Numbered from the stretch's first letter, positions 44,843 through 54,354 are shown. The stretch: DNA of 64,000 nucleotides from an uncultured Flavobacteriales bacterium (GCA_938082505.1 CALLLH010000021.1:62001-126000); one strand, 5' to 3'. The notes: a model not told the origin generated them from the sequence alone. Numbers and translations: made by a program.

Positions 44843-44875
44843 GAAACGAAGTGGTCTGTCGGCAAAGCTGCTGAA

Positions 44876-44883
44876 CGAAAATA
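44876..44883 (-). promoter_or_regulatory. candidate -7 element for susC
   Basis: The minus strand reads TATTTTCG, one base from TAnnTTTG. It is about 33 bases before the susC ATG, and the inverted repeat at 44892-44906 sits where the -33 region should be. Confidence 0.35.
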
Positions 44884-44887
44884 GTCG

Positions 44888-44910
44888 CTTCGTATAAGAG
44901 ATACACGAAG
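44888..44910. promoter_or_regulatory. candidate operator, copy 2 (susC promoter)
   Basis: Plus strand GTATA-AGAGA-TACAC at 44892-44906, one arm base off the GTGTM-N5-TACAC pattern. The symmetry extends outward to 9-base arms (CTTCGTATA and TACACGAAG, 8 of 9 paired). No T-run follows, so it is unlikely to be a terminator. Confidence 0.5.
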
Positions 44911-44916
44911 GGTGCC

Positions 44917-47703
44917 CTATTCCGTTTTGAGCCAGTACGAAGCACAGTTTCCAGCAGGAGAAACCAACCGGACCAACATCGGTCCCGGAGCGATTCCACG
45001 GGGCAGGCCTGCCCTGACCGCACCCGCCGCAAGGCGCTGCTGGGCTACCCGCTTCCCGGTCAGGTCATAGACCTGCATTTCAGTCTCCACCCCGAGGGGG
45101 GCATGGAAGATGAGTTCGGAATCGACACCGGGGTTGGGGACAATGTCAAAGGAAGCCGCCTGTCGAGCCTCATGGATGCCGAGGATGTTGTCAGGGGTTT
45201 CCAAGGCCACGTCCGTCCAGAGGTGATACTCACCTGCGGCGAATTCAAGCGGGGCATTCAAGTCCGTGACCTCGAGGCTCGAACCCGTGAAAAAGTCATG
45301 CCATGTCCCCGTGTGCTGGAACCCCGGGGTCATGGAAAGGCTGGTCACCTGAAAATTGCCGGCCACGACCACATTCATGTCATCGCCATTGAGGTGCAAG
45401 CGTTTCCCGGACCCCCAGACGTCCCAGTTGAAGTCGTCCGTCTGGAAAACGGGGTGGTCCCGCTTCAATTCCGACAGGGCGGACATCACCTGGTACACAC
45501 GGTAGCGCGGTGCCACCTCGCGGTAATCCCATTTCACGGGCTTGGCGACCACCCTGCAATCTTCGGATATCGTCACGCCATCCGAACAGGTATTGATGGA
45601 GTAGTCATAACCCAGTTCTCCAAACTGCCAGATCATTTTGGGGCCGGGCAGGGGAAGGTTGAAACAGGAACCCAATTCGATGCGCGCCAAGGCCGTCTCC
45701 AGATCGGTTACCTGATAAGCCCCATCGCCGTTGCCGTATTGCAGGTTCTTGTACATCAACCGTTCCTCGTCATGGCTCTCCATGTAACTGACGGAGCGGG
45801 GGTGGTTCCATCCCCGCTCCTGCCAGCTCGCCCATGCGAGGTTCGAGCTGTAGCCCATCGACGCTTCCTGGTAGTCGTGGGTCACATTCGCCCAAGTCAT
45901 GAAGCCCATGTCGCTGAGCGCTTTCTCCTCGTTGTTGTCCGTCCAATGTTCGAGGATCATGTAGAAAGAGGGGTCCTGCGCCCAGATGTGGTCGCCGTAC
46001 TCCTCCCAGAGGTCGATCCGGTCCTGGTCATAGCCTCCACCGGTGCCGTTCCATGTGAACCCCTGCGACAGGTCCCAGCGGTAGCCATCCACGTGGAATT
46101 CCTCCCGCCAGAAATCGATGATGCGCTTGGTGAAATCCCGCGTGGCTTGGACCTCGTGGTCATAATCAAAGAAAAAGTCGAAGCTGTTGGGAGGGGGAGT
46201 GGTATTGAAGAACGGATTGTCGGCTGCAGGCGCATTGTTCTGCCACCACATCAAGATCTGCGGGTTGGGCCAGTCGCTGTGGTTCATCACCATGTCGAGG
46301 ATCACGGCAATGCCGCGCTCATGGCAGGCATTGACCAACTCCTGCAATTTCTCCTTCGGGCCGTACGCTTTGTCCACCGCGAAGTAGAAAGAAGGGTTGT
46401 AGCCCCAACTGTCATTGCCATTGAACTCGTTGACCGGCATGAGTTCCAGTGCGGTGATGTTCAGTGAAGCGAGGTAGTCCAACGTGTCGAGAATGAACTG
46501 GAACGTCCGTTCCTCGCTGAAATCGCGCACCAGCAACTCGTAAATGACGAGGTTTTCCTGAGCCGGACGTTCGAAGTCGCCATCCGTCCATTCAAAGGCG
46601 GGCTCCCCCGTGCGGAAAACACTCACCGGCGCTTGGTTGGTCAGTCCCACCGGAAAATCGATGAGAAAGGGGTAGGTGGATTCAGGGATCCACGGGTCGT
46701 TCCAGTAATCGAGTTGCTTCTCGGCATAGGGGTCCGGAAAGCGGTCATCATTCGGCATGACATGATACTGGTAGCGGTATTCCTGGTTGGGGTTGAGGCC
46801 AGTGAGCTCAATCCAGAACCGGTCACCCTCCGGCGTCATATTCATCATGAAGTCCTCCTGGATCAGCCAATCGGTCAGGTCACCGATAAAGAAGACATGG
46901 CTCTTTCCGGGGGCAAAAAGCTGCAGTACCATCGATGTGCCGTCATCCGAGGGGTTCAGGCCGTCCAGCGCGCCTGCGGGCGCTTCGGCGATGTTGGGCA
47001 CATCGGGCAGGACGAAAATCTCCGTTGTGGCCGTAGCCGTGCTGATGCCATTGTCTGCAGTGAAGTCGACAACATGGGTCCCCGGCTCGGTGGGCGTGAA
47101 GACATGGCTGAGCTGGACGGCATCCTCAGCTTGGGCAAGGGTGTCTCCGCCACTGACCAAGACGAGATCCGCAGACTGGGATGCCGTGGCCACCAATTCT
47201 ATGGCTTGCCCTGCGATGCCCAGACTTCCAGAGGATGCCGGCTGCTGGAACACAGCAGAAAAGCTGCCATCGTTGAGCGGCAGGAAGATGTCGCTGCCGT
47301 CGGAGTCACGGCCTACAAGGGTGCCGTTGCCATTGCGGAATACCATTGCGAGCTGCTCCGCCGTGACGCTGCCGGGTACGCCGAAGAAATCCGCCAGTGA
47401 TTGGCCACCGAAGTCATAGCTCCACAGGTTGGAGCCCTCATAATCCATGACCCACTCGGGGTCCGTGCTTGCCCAGGGCATGTTTACGTACTGCCAGTCG
47501 GTGGGCGAGGAACTCTGGGAAGTGATCAGACCCGTGTGGATGTAGACCGGAATGATGCCGGTCAATTCACCATTGCCTTCGGTGGCGTCGTAATACAGGG
47601 TGACCTGATCACCGACCGAAGGAAAAGGCGGGTCCGTCCAAACGACCTGCGCGGTCAAATTGAAGGAGAATGCAAGGGACAGAAGAATGAGGCCTGTTCG
47701 CAT
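44917..47703 (-). CDS. secreted GH13 alpha-amylase with T9SS sorting domain
   Basis: Large secreted starch-degrading enzyme, 928 residues from Met at 47703 (signal peptide MRTGLILLSLAFSFNLTAQ). The N-terminal region holds an unassigned beta-domain starting VVWTDPPFPSVGDQVTLYYD and an immunoglobulin-like stretch (THVVDFTADNGISTA). A CBM48/E-set module follows (VFFIGDLTDWLIQEDFMMN). The barrel starts ENLVIYELLVRDFSEERTF. Catalytic residues: nucleophile Asp in HVDGYRWDLSQGF, acid/base Glu in YMILEHWTDN, and third Asp in YMESHDEERLMYKN. The last ~85 residues are a T9SS sorting domain (DIVPNPGVDSELIF, MQVYDLTGKRVAQQ). The 10-residue longer start at 47733 would include part of the operator and is rejected. 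It is probably first in the sus-like operon. Confidence 0.94.
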   Translation of the reverse strand: MRTGLILLSLAFSFNLTAQVVWTDPPFPSVGDQVTLYYDATEGNGELTGIIPVYIHTGLITSQSSSPTDWQYVNMPWASTDPEWVMDYEGSNLWSYDFGGQSLADFFGVPGSVTAEQLAMVFRNGNGTLVGRDSDGSDIFLPLNDGSFSAVFQQPASSGSLGIAGQAIELVATASQSADLVLVSGGDTLAQAEDAVQLSHVFTPTEPGTHVVDFTADNGISTATATTEIFVLPDVPNIAEAPAGALDGLNPSDDGTSMVLQLFAPGKSHVFFIGDLTDWLIQEDFMMNMTPEGDRFWIELTGLNPNQEYRYQYHVMPNDDRFPDPYAEKQLDYWNDPWIPESTYPFLIDFPVGLTNQAPVSVFRTGEPAFEWTDGDFERPAQENLVIYELLVRDFSEERTFQFILDTLDYLASLNITALELMPVNEFNGNDSWGYNPSFYFAVDKAYGPKEKLQELVNACHERGIAVILDMVMNHSDWPNPQILMWWQNNAPAADNPFFNTTPPPNSFDFFFDYDHEVQATRDFTKRIIDFWREEFHVDGYRWDLSQGFTWNGTGGGYDQDRIDLWEEYGDHIWAQDPSFYMILEHWTDNNEEKALSDMGFMTWANVTHDYQEASMGYSSNLAWASWQERGWNHPRSVSYMESHDEERLMYKNLQYGNGDGAYQVTDLETALARIELGSCFNLPLPGPKMIWQFGELGYDYSINTCSDGVTISEDCRVVAKPVKWDYREVAPRYRVYQVMSALSELKRDHPVFQTDDFNWDVWGSGKRLHLNGDDMNVVVAGNFQVTSLSMTPGFQHTGTWHDFFTGSSLEVTDLNAPLEFAAGEYHLWTDVALETPDNILGIHEARQAASFDIVPNPGVDSELIFHAPLGVETEMQVYDLTGKRVAQQRLAAGAVRAGLPRGIAPGPMLVRLVSPAGNCASYWLKTE

Positions 47704-47733
47704 GTAAGTGGGGAGCCTGAAGTGTTCGAGCAA

Positions 47734-47748
47734 GTGTCGAATTTACAC
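47734..47748. promoter_or_regulatory. candidate operator, copy 3 (alpha-amylase promoter)
   Basis: Plus strand GTGTC-GAATT-TACAC, 31 bases before the amylase start. Read on the minus strand it is GTGTA-AATTC-GACAC, and the -7-like TAAATTCG runs from its TA to the following G. Confidence 0.5.
47738..47745 (-). promoter_or_regulatory. candidate -7 element for the alpha-amylase gene
   Basis: TAAATTCG on the minus strand lies wholly inside the inverted repeat and about 35 bases before the start codon. It is identical to the -7-like octamer before the CBM-like protein gene. Confidence 0.4.
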
Positions 47749-47749
47749 C

Positions 47750-48463
47750 TCAGACGGGCTTCTTGTAGGTGTACAGCTGCGCAGGTTTGTGCAGCACGCC
47801 CTCCTGTTTTTCGTCGAGGCGCACGACCTCGGTCATGCGCTTGACATTCTTGCGGAAATTCCGCTTGTCGAGTTCCTTGCCCAGGATGATCTCGTGCAGG
47901 CGCTGCAGCTGCCCGAGCGTGAATTTTTCCGGGAGCAGCTCGAAGATGATGTTGTGGTGGACGACATCCTCCTGCAGTTTTTTCAGCCCTGCGGCAATGA
48001 TGTCATTGTGGTCAAAAGCCAATGTCGGAATCTCCTCGAGGGGACACCATTCCGCCCGGCTTGCGAAGCTGCTGGGCTTGGGTCGGTATTCTGCCATGGA
48101 CACGAGGCTGTAATAGCCGATCGTGATGACCCTGCGGTCCGGAAACGGACGAAAACTCGTGAGCCACTCCCTGTCCTTTTCTGCAAAAACACGGTCAGGC
48201 GCGCCAAAAGCGCTGAATTGCTTGAGGAAAATGCCATCCAACGAGGTCAGGTTGGAGAGGATCCGATGGGCGGCCTCATCCAAGCCTTCCTCGGGCAGAA
48301 TCAAGTCCCCGGGAACGGCCATGTGGAACCGGTCTGATTCCATGTCCTCACCGGGAAGACCTTGGCGGATGAGCAAGACCTGAAGACGCTCACCATCAAA
48401 ACCGAATACAACATTGTCAACACTGAGGTCAAATGGAGTCGAGGCTTGAATCCTGGTAGGCAT
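47750..48463 (-). CDS. Nudix-fold transcriptional regulator (NrtR/AraR-type)
   Basis: Predicted sugar-responsive DNA-binding regulator, 237 residues. Residues ~10-150 have the Nudix fold (FDLSVDNVVFGFDGERLQVL, VPGDLILPEEGLDEAAHRIL), but the Nudix box is degenerate: the catalytic REXXEE residues are absent, as in regulators that have lost hydrolase activity. Residues ~165-237 are the NrtR-type winged helix: LPEKFTLGQLQRLHEIILG and DKRNFRKNVKRM. In Bacteroides this family includes the arabinose regulator; NAD-related NrtR also exists. It sits between the starch operon and the divergent pfkA-maltose phosphorylase operon. Its own promoter lies inside a copy of the shared inverted repeat, so it probably represses itself. 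The effector is unknown. Confidence 0.88.
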   Translation of the reverse strand: MPTRIQASTPFDLSVDNVVFGFDGERLQVLLIRQGLPGEDMESDRFHMAVPGDLILPEEGLDEAAHRILSNLTSLDGIFLKQFSAFGAPDRVFAEKDREWLTSFRPFPDRRVITIGYYSLVSMAEYRPKPSSFASRAEWCPLEEIPTLAFDHNDIIAAGLKKLQEDVVHHNIIFELLPEKFTLGQLQRLHEIILGKELDKRNFRKNVKRMTEVVRLDEKQEGVLHKPAQLYTYKKPV

Positions 48464-48490
48464 GTTGGTTCTCCTGCTTTGACGGGGTTC

Positions 48491-48505
48491 GTGTCAAAAG
48501 TACAC
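48491..48505. promoter_or_regulatory. candidate operator, copy 4 (regulator / pfkA divergent region)
   Basis: GTGTC-AAAAG-TACAC between the Nudix-type regulator and pfkA. The minus-strand regulator promoter (TACTTTTG) is inside it, and the pfkA promoter candidate lies about 27 bases to its right. Confidence 0.55.
48495..48502 (-). promoter_or_regulatory. -7 promoter element of the Nudix-type regulator gene
   Basis: TACTTTTG on the minus strand exactly matches TAnnTTTG, about 32 bases before the ATG at 48463. It is embedded in the inverted repeat, which predicts autorepression. Confidence 0.5.
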
Positions 48506-48531
48506 CCATTTCCAAGTGACCGCCACAACGC

Positions 48532-48539
48532 TATCTTCG
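48532..48539 (+). promoter_or_regulatory. candidate -7 element for the pfkA operon
   Basis: TATCTTCG, one base from consensus, 13 bases before the pfkA ATG. The operator lies upstream of where the -33 element would be, so activation or looping is as possible here as repression. Confidence 0.35.
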
Positions 48540-48552
48540 CGCACCTTATCTG

Positions 48553-49533
48553 ATGAGTAAAATCGAACGCATCGGCGTCTTGACCAGTGGAGGTGACGCC
48601 CCAGGAATGAATGCCGCAATCCGCGCGGTAGTGAGATGTGCCGTGTTCCATGGCATCGAAGTGTCCGGTGTATTCCAGGGATACGATGGCTTGATTTCGG
48701 GTGACCTGAAGCGATTGCATGCCCGCAGTGTGGCCAAGATTCTCGGCCGTGGAGGCACCATCCTGAAAAGTGCGCGTTGCGAGGAGTTTTTCGAAGCGGC
48801 GGGGCGGTCAAAGGCGGCGGCAGTGTTGCGCGAAGCCAAGGTCGACGCCCTGGTGGTCATCGGAGGCAATGGCACATTCACCGGTGCCCAGAAGTTGGCC
48901 GAGGAACACGGTGTGAAGGTGGTCGGCATTCCCGGTACCATCGACAATGATCTCGCCGGTACAGATTACACGATTGGGTACGACACTGCTACGAATACGG
49001 TCGTGGAGGCGGTCGATAAAATCAGGGACACGGCGAGCAGCCACAACAGGCTTTTCTTCGTGGAGGTCATGGGGCGCGACAGTGGATACATCGCGCTGAA
49101 GACCGCCATTGCGACGGGCGCCATCGCCGTCATGACGCCTGAAGCAGGCATGGACATCGATGACCTGATTGACATTCTGGCCCGCGGAGAGGAGTCCAAC
49201 AAGACCAGCAGCATCGTGATTGTGGCAGAAGGCGATACCAACGGAGGGGCGATGGAGATTGCGGCCAAGGTCCATTCACGCTACAACAAATACGACACAC
49301 GGGTCACCGTGCTCGGGCACATTCAGAGGGGAGGGGATCCCAGCTGTTTCGACCGTGTACTCGCCAGTCGACTCGGGGTAGGTGCAGTGGAAGCGCTGAT
49401 CTCAGGGCAGTCCAACGTCATGGCGGGCCTGGTCAACGACGAAGTGATCTACACTCCATTCATGGAGGCGATCAATAGAAAATCGAAAGGGCTTGACGAG
49501 GAATTGCGCGTCGCCCAAATTCTCAGCATCTGA
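48553..49533 (+). CDS. pfkA: 6-phosphofructokinase
   Basis: ATP-dependent phosphorylation of fructose 6-phosphate, the committed step of glycolysis. 326 residues, typical of bacterial PfkA. Motifs: IGVLTSGGDAPGMNAAIRA, GRGGTILKSARCEEF, VVGIPGTIDNDLAGTDYTIG (catalytic Asp in TIDND), EVMGRDSGYIAL, and VTVLGHIQRGGDPSCFDRV. The ATP loop reads VVIGGNGTFTGA, where E. coli has GGDGS; the Asp-to-Asn change is at the Mg-ATP site. First gene of an apparent five-gene operon ending in maltose phosphorylase, with the next gene 18 bases downstream. Confidence 0.97.
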   Translation: MSKIERIGVLTSGGDAPGMNAAIRAVVRCAVFHGIEVSGVFQGYDGLISGDLKRLHARSVAKILGRGGTILKSARCEEFFEAAGRSKAAAVLREAKVDALVVIGGNGTFTGAQKLAEEHGVKVVGIPGTIDNDLAGTDYTIGYDTATNTVVEAVDKIRDTASSHNRLFFVEVMGRDSGYIALKTAIATGAIAVMTPEAGMDIDDLIDILARGEESNKTSSIVIVAEGDTNGGAMEIAAKVHSRYNKYDTRVTVLGHIQRGGDPSCFDRVLASRLGVGAVEALISGQSNVMAGLVNDEVIYTPFMEAINRKSKGLDEELRVAQILSI

Positions 49534-49536
49534 TAA

Positions 49537-50538
<1,002 letters not shown>

Positions 50539-50543
50539 TCTCC

Positions 50544-51413
50544 ATGCGTGTGCTGATAGCGGACAGCGGGTCCACGAAATGTGACTGGCTACTCCTGGAT
50601 GCCTCGGGCAAGGAATTGATGGAATTCCATACGATGGGGTTCAATCCCTATTTCCATTCTGCGGACAGGGTGGAAGAGGTGATGTTCAACCATTCGGACG
50701 TCAAGGGCATCAAGGAGGATGTCACCCACGTCTATTTCTACGGAGCGGGGAGCAGTTCACCTGAACTCTGCGCGATCATCGAAGCAGGATTGCAAAGGGT
50801 CTTTGAGGAGGCGCAGATACGGGTGGGGCACGACCTTGTTGGGGCCGCCTACAGCACCTTCGATGGCCGGCCCGGAATCACGTGCATCATCGGAACCGGA
50901 TCGAACAGTTGCCAATTCGACGGACAACAGGTGATTGAAGAGGTGCCCGCTTTGGCCTACATCCTCGGTGATGAGGCGAGCGGAAGCTGGCATGGCAAGC
51001 GCTTGTTGGCCGCCAAACTCTACCACCACTTGTCTGATGAAGTCGAACGCGATTTCGATGCGACCTATGGCCTCACCAAGGACGACATCATCGACAAGGT
51101 GTACCGGGATTCGGATCCCAACGTGTTTCTGGCCAGCTTCATGACGTTCATCGGCAAGCACAAGGACCAGCCCATGTTCCGGCAGTGGCTCAAAGAGGGC
51201 TTCCGGTCCTTCATCGACGTCCACGTAAAGTGTTTTGAGGGTTGGCAGCATCAACCCGTCCATTTCATCGGCAGCGTGGCCTATCATTTCCAGGAAGAGC
51301 TGAGGGCGGAATGCGCCAAGGACGGCATCGAAGTCGGCCAGATCATCAAAAAGCCCATCGACGGCCTGGCTTCCTACCACCTTAAGCATATTCTTCCGAA
51401 ACTGCAGGACTAA
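50544..51413 (+). CDS. BadF/BcrA-type ATPase, N-acetylglucosamine kinase-like sugar kinase
   Basis: Actin-fold (ASKHA) kinase of 289 residues. Phosphate-1 motif VLIADSGSTKCDWLLLD, second phosphate loop ITCIIGTGSNSCQFDG, and YILGDEASGSWHGKRLL, which carries the family GDEGSG-like sequence. This subfamily includes N-acetylglucosamine and glucosamine kinases. Here it lies between gap and pgmB in a maltose operon, where the glucose released by maltose phosphorylase needs phosphorylation, so a glucokinase role is plausible. No other glucokinase is in the window. Substrate is inference from context. Confidence 0.85.
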   Translation: MRVLIADSGSTKCDWLLLDASGKELMEFHTMGFNPYFHSADRVEEVMFNHSDVKGIKEDVTHVYFYGAGSSSPELCAIIEAGLQRVFEEAQIRVGHDLVGAAYSTFDGRPGITCIIGTGSNSCQFDGQQVIEEVPALAYILGDEASGSWHGKRLLAAKLYHHLSDEVERDFDATYGLTKDDIIDKVYRDSDPNVFLASFMTFIGKHKDQPMFRQWLKEGFRSFIDVHVKCFEGWQHQPVHFIGSVAYHFQEELRAECAKDGIEVGQIIKKPIDGLASYHLKHILPKLQD

Positions 51414-51424
51414 TTCCCTTGACC

Positions 51425-52084
51425 ATGCCGTTCGAGCCCCAAGCGTGTCTGTTCGACCTCGACGGCGTCATCGTCGATACGGCCCAATACCACTTTGCCG
51501 GTTGGCAGCGGTTGGCTGAGGAGCTCGGGGTTCCTTATACCCAGGAGGACAATGAGCAGCTCAAGGGGGTGAGCCGGGTGGACTCGTTGGAGTACATCCT
51601 CGAAAAGGGTGGACTTTTTCTGGACAACGACACCAAGGTGCGGCTGATGGACAGGAAGAACGCCTGGTACCTCGAACTGGTGGCGTCCATGACGCCGGAC
51701 GAATTGTCCCCCGGTGTGGTGGAGTTCATCGATGAGCTAAGGGCCAAAGGAATCAAGGTCGGATTGGGTTCAAGCAGCAGAAATGCCCCCCTGATCCTCG
51801 AGCGTTGCGGAATTGCCGACCGGTTCGATGTCATCGTGGATGGCAACAGCATCACCTTTTCCAAGCCCGATCCAGAAGTCTTTCTCAAAGGGGCGGAGGC
51901 CTTTGGCGTAGCTCCGGCCCAATGCGTCGTGTTCGAGGATGCGCAATCCGGGGTGGAAGCCGCACTGAATGGCGGGTTCCGTATCGTGGGGGTAGGAGAC
52001 GCCGTCACGCTGGAACGGGCAGAGTTTGTCATCCGCGGTTTCGAGGGATTCAATCTGCGAGGGCTCGTCGAGCGGCTGACATGA
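51425..52084 (+). CDS. pgmB: beta-phosphoglucomutase, HAD superfamily
   Basis: Converts beta-glucose 1-phosphate to glucose 6-phosphate. 219 residues from ATG at 51425; an upstream TTG at 51419 is less likely. HAD motif I CLFDLDGVIVDTAQYHF with the phosphorylated Asp and acid/base Asp, cap-domain helix with DNEQLKGVSRVDSLEYIL, motif II GLGSSSRNA, motif III KPDPEVFLKGAEAFGV, and motif IV VVFEDAQSGVEAALNGGF. The cap arginine-lysine set and length fit PgmB rather than general phosphatases. Its stop overlaps the GH65 start (ATGA), the classic pairing for maltose phosphorolysis. Confidence 0.95.
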   Translation: MPFEPQACLFDLDGVIVDTAQYHFAGWQRLAEELGVPYTQEDNEQLKGVSRVDSLEYILEKGGLFLDNDTKVRLMDRKNAWYLELVASMTPDELSPGVVEFIDELRAKGIKVGLGSSSRNAPLILERCGIADRFDVIVDGNSITFSKPDPEVFLKGAEAFGVAPAQCVVFEDAQSGVEAALNGGFRIVGVGDAVTLERAEFVIRGFEGFNLRGLVERLT

Positions 52085-54354
52085 ACCGATACCTCGACAT
52101 CGATCCCTGGAAGGTGGTGGAAACGGGGTTCCATCCCGAACACCAGCGCAGCTCAGAGTCCATCTTCAGCATTGGAAACGGCCGATTCGGACAGCGCGCC
52201 AACCATGAGGAACAGTATGGAGGGGACTCCTTGCGGGGCAGCTACGTAGGAGGGGTGTATTACCCCGACAAGACCAAGGTCGGATGGTGGAAGAACGGTT
52301 ACCCCGAATACTTCGCCAAGGTGCTCAATGCACCGGATTGGACGAGCATCAGGGTACAGGTGAACGGAGAGGAGGTAGACCTTGCCATTCAGTCGCCGCG
52401 GTCCTTCCGGCGCGAGTTGGACATGCGTCGAGGCCTGTTGACGCGCAGTTTCGAGGTGGAGGTCGGTGGGATGCACCTCGCGGTGAAGGCCCAACGGTTC
52501 TGCAGCATGGCAGACGTTGAGACGGCCCATCTGCGCTTTTCGGTGGATGTCTTGAGTGGCGAGGGGCGATTGACCCTCGAGGCTGTCCTGGACGGAGAAG
52601 TCAAGAATGAGGACGCCAATTGGGAAGAGCGTTTCTGGGATTTGGTGCAGCACGGAGGAGATGACCACGGCGGTTTCCTCCATGTTCGAACACGCAAGAC
52701 GGCCTTCGACGTCGCCCATGCCATGAGGGTCTCGGCCTGGTTCGACTCCGGGTCTGTTGATACCCGGGGCCGCACTGGGGAGAAGGCCCACGGTGTCGTC
52801 ATGGCCACTGCTGTGGAGGCTGGTTCACGGGTGGTCCTCGACAAGACGGTCGCACTGCTGCGTGGCCTGGACCACCCAAAGGACGTCCTGGTCGAACGGA
52901 CACAATCCAAAGTCGAGGACGCGATGGCCAAGGGATGGAACGCGGCCCTCCAGGACCACATGATGGCCTGGGAAACCATCTGGGAGCGATCCGACATCAC
53001 GATCAACGGAGACGATGCTGCGCAACAGGCCATCCGCTTCAACATCTTCCACCTCAATCAGACCTTTACTGGCGACGATCCCCGGCTGAACATCGGTCCC
53101 AAGGGCTTCACGGGCGAGAAGTATGGTGGAGCGAGTTATTGGGACACCGAGGCCTATTGCCTGCCTTTCTACCTGGGCACGCATCCCCGGGAAGTGGCGC
53201 GCCAATTGCTGGTTTACCGCCGAAATCACCTCCAAAAGGCCATTGAAAATGCGGCCATGCTGGGATTCAATGGTGGTGCGGCGCTGTATCCGATGGTGAC
53301 CATGAATGGCGAGGAATGCCACAATGAGTGGGAAATCACCTTCGAAGAGATCCACCGCAATGGGGCGATGGTCCATGCCATCCACAACTACATCCGCTAC
53401 ACGGGAGAAGAGGCCTACATGGCAGAAGGAGGATGGGAGGTCATGCTCGGCGTTGCACGCTTCTGGGCCCAACGGGTCAACTGGAGCGAGGCGAAGCAGG
53501 CATGGGTCATCCTCGGGGTCACAGGGCCCAACGAGTACGAGAACAACGTGAACAACAATTGGTATACCAACCGATTGGCTGCGTGGTGTCTGGGTCGGGC
53601 CTGCGAGGCACTCGATTGGATGAAGGCCAACGCCCCGGATGTCCTGAACCGACAGAATGCTCAGTGGCAGTTTGATGAAACTGCCGAACGGCCGCATTGG
53701 GAATCCGTCCGTCAGTCCATGTTCTATCCGAAGCTCGAAGGGTCAAGGGTCTTCCTGCAGCAAGAGGGGTTCATGGACAAGGAACAGCGCATGGCGGACG
53801 ACCTGGACGATACGGAGCGTCCGATCAACCAGCATTGGAGCTGGGACCGCATCCTGCGCAGTGTGTTCATCAAGCAGGCGGACACCTTGCAGGGCCTCTA
53901 TTTCTTCGAGGAGGAATTCGATGAGGAGACCCACAGGGAGAATTTCGATTTCTATGAGCCGAGGACAGTCCATGAAAGCAGCCTGAGCCCCTGTGTCCAT
54001 GCGGTGTTGGCCGCGAAATTGGGCATGGAGGAGAAGGCGGTTGAAATGTACCTGCGCACGGCGCGCCTCGACCTGGATGACTACAACCATGAAGCCTACC
54101 AGGGGCTGCACATCACGAGCATGGCCGGCACCTGGATGAGCGTCGTGGAGGGCTTCGGCGGTTTCAGGGTACGACAAGGGGTGCCCCATTTCGCTCCGAT
54201 GCTGCCTTCGGCATGGAAGGATTATTCATTCCAGCTCCATTTCCGCGGTCGCCAGTTGTTGGTGTCCGTTTCCAAGGAAGGCACCGAGGTCGTCCTGCAG
54301 GCGGGTGAACCGATGGACGTCGTGGTGGATGGCCTGACGGTTCACCTCACCTGA
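52081..54354 (+). CDS. GH65 maltose phosphorylase family enzyme
   Basis: Inverting phosphorylase splitting maltose and phosphate into glucose and beta-glucose 1-phosphate. 757 residues from ATG at 52081, overlapping the pgmB stop as ATGA. The longer frame lies over pgmB and is rejected. N-terminal beta-sandwich (SIFSIGNGRFGQRANHEEQY, GGVYYPDKTKVGWWKNGYPE). The catalytic (alpha/alpha)6 barrel carries EKYGGASYWDTEAYCLPFY and MNGEECHNEWEITFEEIHR, with the catalytic acid Glu near residue 415 in HNEWE. WVILGVTGPNEYENNVNNNW and HESSLSPCVHA follow. Adjacent pgmB supports a beta-G1P product. Kojibiose or trehalose phosphorylase activity cannot be excluded by eye, though the GH13 context favours maltose. 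Confidence 0.94.
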   Translation: MNRYLDIDPWKVVETGFHPEHQRSSESIFSIGNGRFGQRANHEEQYGGDSLRGSYVGGVYYPDKTKVGWWKNGYPEYFAKVLNAPDWTSIRVQVNGEEVDLAIQSPRSFRRELDMRRGLLTRSFEVEVGGMHLAVKAQRFCSMADVETAHLRFSVDVLSGEGRLTLEAVLDGEVKNEDANWEERFWDLVQHGGDDHGGFLHVRTRKTAFDVAHAMRVSAWFDSGSVDTRGRTGEKAHGVVMATAVEAGSRVVLDKTVALLRGLDHPKDVLVERTQSKVEDAMAKGWNAALQDHMMAWETIWERSDITINGDDAAQQAIRFNIFHLNQTFTGDDPRLNIGPKGFTGEKYGGASYWDTEAYCLPFYLGTHPREVARQLLVYRRNHLQKAIENAAMLGFNGGAALYPMVTMNGEECHNEWEITFEEIHRNGAMVHAIHNYIRYTGEEAYMAEGGWEVMLGVARFWAQRVNWSEAKQAWVILGVTGPNEYENNVNNNWYTNRLAAWCLGRACEALDWMKANAPDVLNRQNAQWQFDETAERPHWESVRQSMFYPKLEGSRVFLQQEGFMDKEQRMADDLDDTERPINQHWSWDRILRSVFIKQADTLQGLYFFEEEFDEETHRENFDFYEPRTVHESSLSPCVHAVLAAKLGMEEKAVEMYLRTARLDLDDYNHEAYQGLHITSMAGTWMSVVEGFGGFRVRQGVPHFAPMLPSAWKDYSFQLHFRGRQLLVSVSKEGTEVVLQAGEPMDVVVDGLTVHLT

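Noticed and set aside
44888-44910. Palindrome before susC read as a terminator of the amylase gene
   Set aside because: The arms are not GC-rich and no T-run follows on the minus strand; an operator fits better.
51805-52080. N-terminal extension of maltose phosphorylase
   Set aside because: It is out-of-frame pgmB sequence; the ATGA overlap at 52081 and the family N-terminus (NRYLDIDPWKVVETG) fix the start.
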